From Tetrahymena elliotti 4EA (Eukaryota > Ciliophora > Oligohymenophorea > Hymenostomatida > Tetrahymenidae), in assembly GCA_000231825.2 (NCBI GenBank), contig JH720303.1, positions 1,326,574 to 1,390,573 on the forward strand: DNA of 64,000 bases. Reading direction: 5' to 3'. The translations under genes and the position numbers were made by a program. The notes below the pieces were generated by a model that was given only the letters and a program-made list of their open reading frames with translations, searched no databases and was not told where the DNA came from. The stretch's first letter is position 1. Every line of letters starts with the position of its first letter. Below are positions 62,380-64,000 of the stretch, piece by piece.

Positions 62380-64000
62380 ATGAGCGAGGTTAAAATTAAG
62401 TTTTACTCAACAGACCACATCTTATTTTTAGAAAAAACCAAAGCAGAGTAGGTAGTAAAAGATGATGTTTAAAGCTATTAAATAAAAACAGATCCTCATC
62501 ATATAGATATCCTCGAAAATAAAAACCAAATCTTATGCACATTTTTATGTGATATTACTGACTTTTAATATGATGAAAAATCAAAGTAAAATACCTTAAT
62601 TTTCATTTTAATATTCAATTTATTTTAATGAAATCATTTTCATTTGAATCTTAGCACCATAGTAAAGTTACCAAGAACTTTGCCTTAACAAAATAAATGT
62701 TGTTTAGTGCATATTTTTAATTTTTCTAATTTTTTTTCTTTAAGCTTTTAATTATTGAATAGATTGATTCTAATAAAAATATTATAAATAATTAAGGGTT
62801 TTAAAGATTTTCTACAAAGAAAAGAAAGAAAGCGAGCCCGTGTTAATGTTAGAAATGACTTCAACCTCTTAAGAATCAATACGTGAAGTTATGGAAAATG
62901 TAATTTGAAATTTTCTAAAAAATACAAAATCTTTATTTATTTGATTTGTTAATATTTTAGTAATACTTTTTTTAATAATAATCTCTTTTTTATATCAAAA
63001 GATTAATGAAAGAAAAGTCTTTATAAAATACAAAGGACCTCTTTCCTATAATCCAGCAAAAATGAATAGAACTTCTTTACTCAGTACAGAATCTCCTGAA
63101 TAAAATTATAGAGGTTTTTTGAATGCTGCTGGTTTGGCTTTGTTAGCAAATAATTTAAGAAGCATTATCGATAATGCTAAGATGTATGGAATTTAATTGC
63201 ATCACATAGTAGCTTAGATTTATTAAACTATTCAAACAATATTCTAAATACTATTTTTTTAAAAATTAATAAGTATGCATAACCTTTTAGCTATATGTAA
63301 GCAGAAGCCATTTTATTAGCTTTCATTTTGTTATTTTCAGTCCTTGCAGCATTTATAATCTAAAAACTCAACTTCACTGAAAAAATATCACCATAAGCTG
63401 TAATCAATTTACTTTTAAATTTTTCTTAAAACAAAATAATTAATTAAAATTTTAAGACTTTAATTGCTAATGCCATAAATATTATGTTTGTCTTGATTGT
63501 CCCAGTTTTATTCAAATAATTCTTTGATCTCCACTTCCTTCCAAGTATTGTTTTGATTTTCATTAGCTGTGTGATCTGGCTAAAGCTTATTAGTTATGCT
63601 CATGTCTTGAGAAATGTTAACTTCTTAATTCTCAGAATCAAAAAATTTGAAACAGATGAAAACAAGAAAAAGAAAGCCTTAAATGAAGTTATTACAGAGT
63701 CTGAAGCTTCTTCAGATGTATATTTTTAAATTATGATTATATTTAAAATAAGTTCAAATGTAAAAATAGAACTTAGAAATGCTTAAGAAACATATCAAAA
63801 ATCCTGAAGCTTTACTAAAGTTAAAAGATCTTTTCTATTTCTTAGCTGCTCCTACTTTATGCTTTTAACTAGTATACCCTCGCACATAAAGAATTAGAAA
63901 GCTTTGGTTAGCTAAAAGATTTGTTGAATTAGTATTTACTTTCCTTTTCCAAACGTAAATTTTCTATTTTACAACAAAAAAATAATTTTTAAAAATGTTT
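62380..64000 (+). CDS. DGAT1: Diacylglycerol O-acyltransferase 1-like (MBOAT family), 5' part
   Basis: Exons 62380-62585, 62797-62899, 63002-63208, 63274-63717 and 63770 to about 63953 join in frame; the gene runs off the window end. The cytosolic N-terminus (MSEVKIKFYSTDHILFLEKT) is followed by a region matching DGAT1: SPEQNYRGFLNAAGLALLAN, LRSIIDNAKMYGIQLHHI, the membrane helix EAILLAFILLFSVLAAFII, and later VIWLKLISYAHVLRNVN. The strongest match is LKDLFYFLAAPTLCFQLVYP followed by RTQRIRKLWLAKRFVEL, the DGAT/ACAT signature (human [22 protein letters not shown]). The enzyme sits in the ER membrane and transfers an acyl group from acyl-CoA to diacylglycerol to make triacylglycerol. The catalytic His region lies beyond the window. 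Sterol O-acyltransferase is the main alternative, but FAPTLCYxxxYPRTxxIR context favours DGAT1. Confidence 0.9.

Overview
The window looks like macronuclear DNA of an oligohymenophorean ciliate, most likely Tetrahymena or a close relative. Three things in the sequence support this. Every recognisable gene reads TAA and TAG as glutamine and stops only at TGA. The DNA is very AT-rich, with the few C/G-richer stretches almost all in exons. Introns are short and AT-rich, mostly about 45 to 150 bases with GT..AG ends, longer than the roughly 25-base introns of Paramecium. The genus is an inference; the genetic code and the introns are read directly. Because only TGA stops translation, standard-code ORFs are fragments of real genes, and the annotation here was made by translating with the ciliate code.

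Layout, left to right: the 3' part of a very large extracellular protein gene (+, 1-7569); a secreted pepsin-type aspartic protease (+, 7999-9540); the delta subunit of the AP-3 adaptor complex (+, 10707-13759); a long Gln/Asn/Ser-rich coiled-coil protein (+, 14530-18126); a multi-pass membrane protein perhaps of the XK-related family (+, 18926-20623); a fused tRNA ligase with ligase, kinase and cyclic-phosphodiesterase regions (+, 21059-24412); a LisH-WD40 protein of TBL1 type (-, 25066-27712); a PX-domain sorting nexin (+, 29372-31435); a NIMA-related kinase with a long Q/N/S-rich tail (+, 32075-35078); a DUF455 ferritin-like protein (-, 35277-36182); the complete cytoplasmic dynein 1 heavy chain (-, 36531-51582); a small F-box-like protein (+, 52621-53307); three poorly characterised Q/N/K-rich proteins (-, 53868-55022, 56018-57586, 58809-60366); and the 5' part of a DGAT1-type acyltransferase (+, 62380 to the window end).

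These are independent eukaryotic genes with their own spacers, not an operon or a mobile element. Some share a theme: the AP-3 delta subunit and the PX sorting nexin both act in endosome and lysosome traffic, which dynein 1 powers along microtubules, and NEK kinases in ciliates commonly act at basal bodies and cilia. I found no tRNA, rRNA, CRISPR array or transposon. Spacers are about 75-85% AT by eye with no recognisable promoter elements. I see no convincing new multi-gene system. The points most worth a second look are the giant surface-type protein, the prion-like composition of several proteins, the three-part tRNA ligase, and a broken or unrecognised acidic reading frame near 61.1-61.8 kb.
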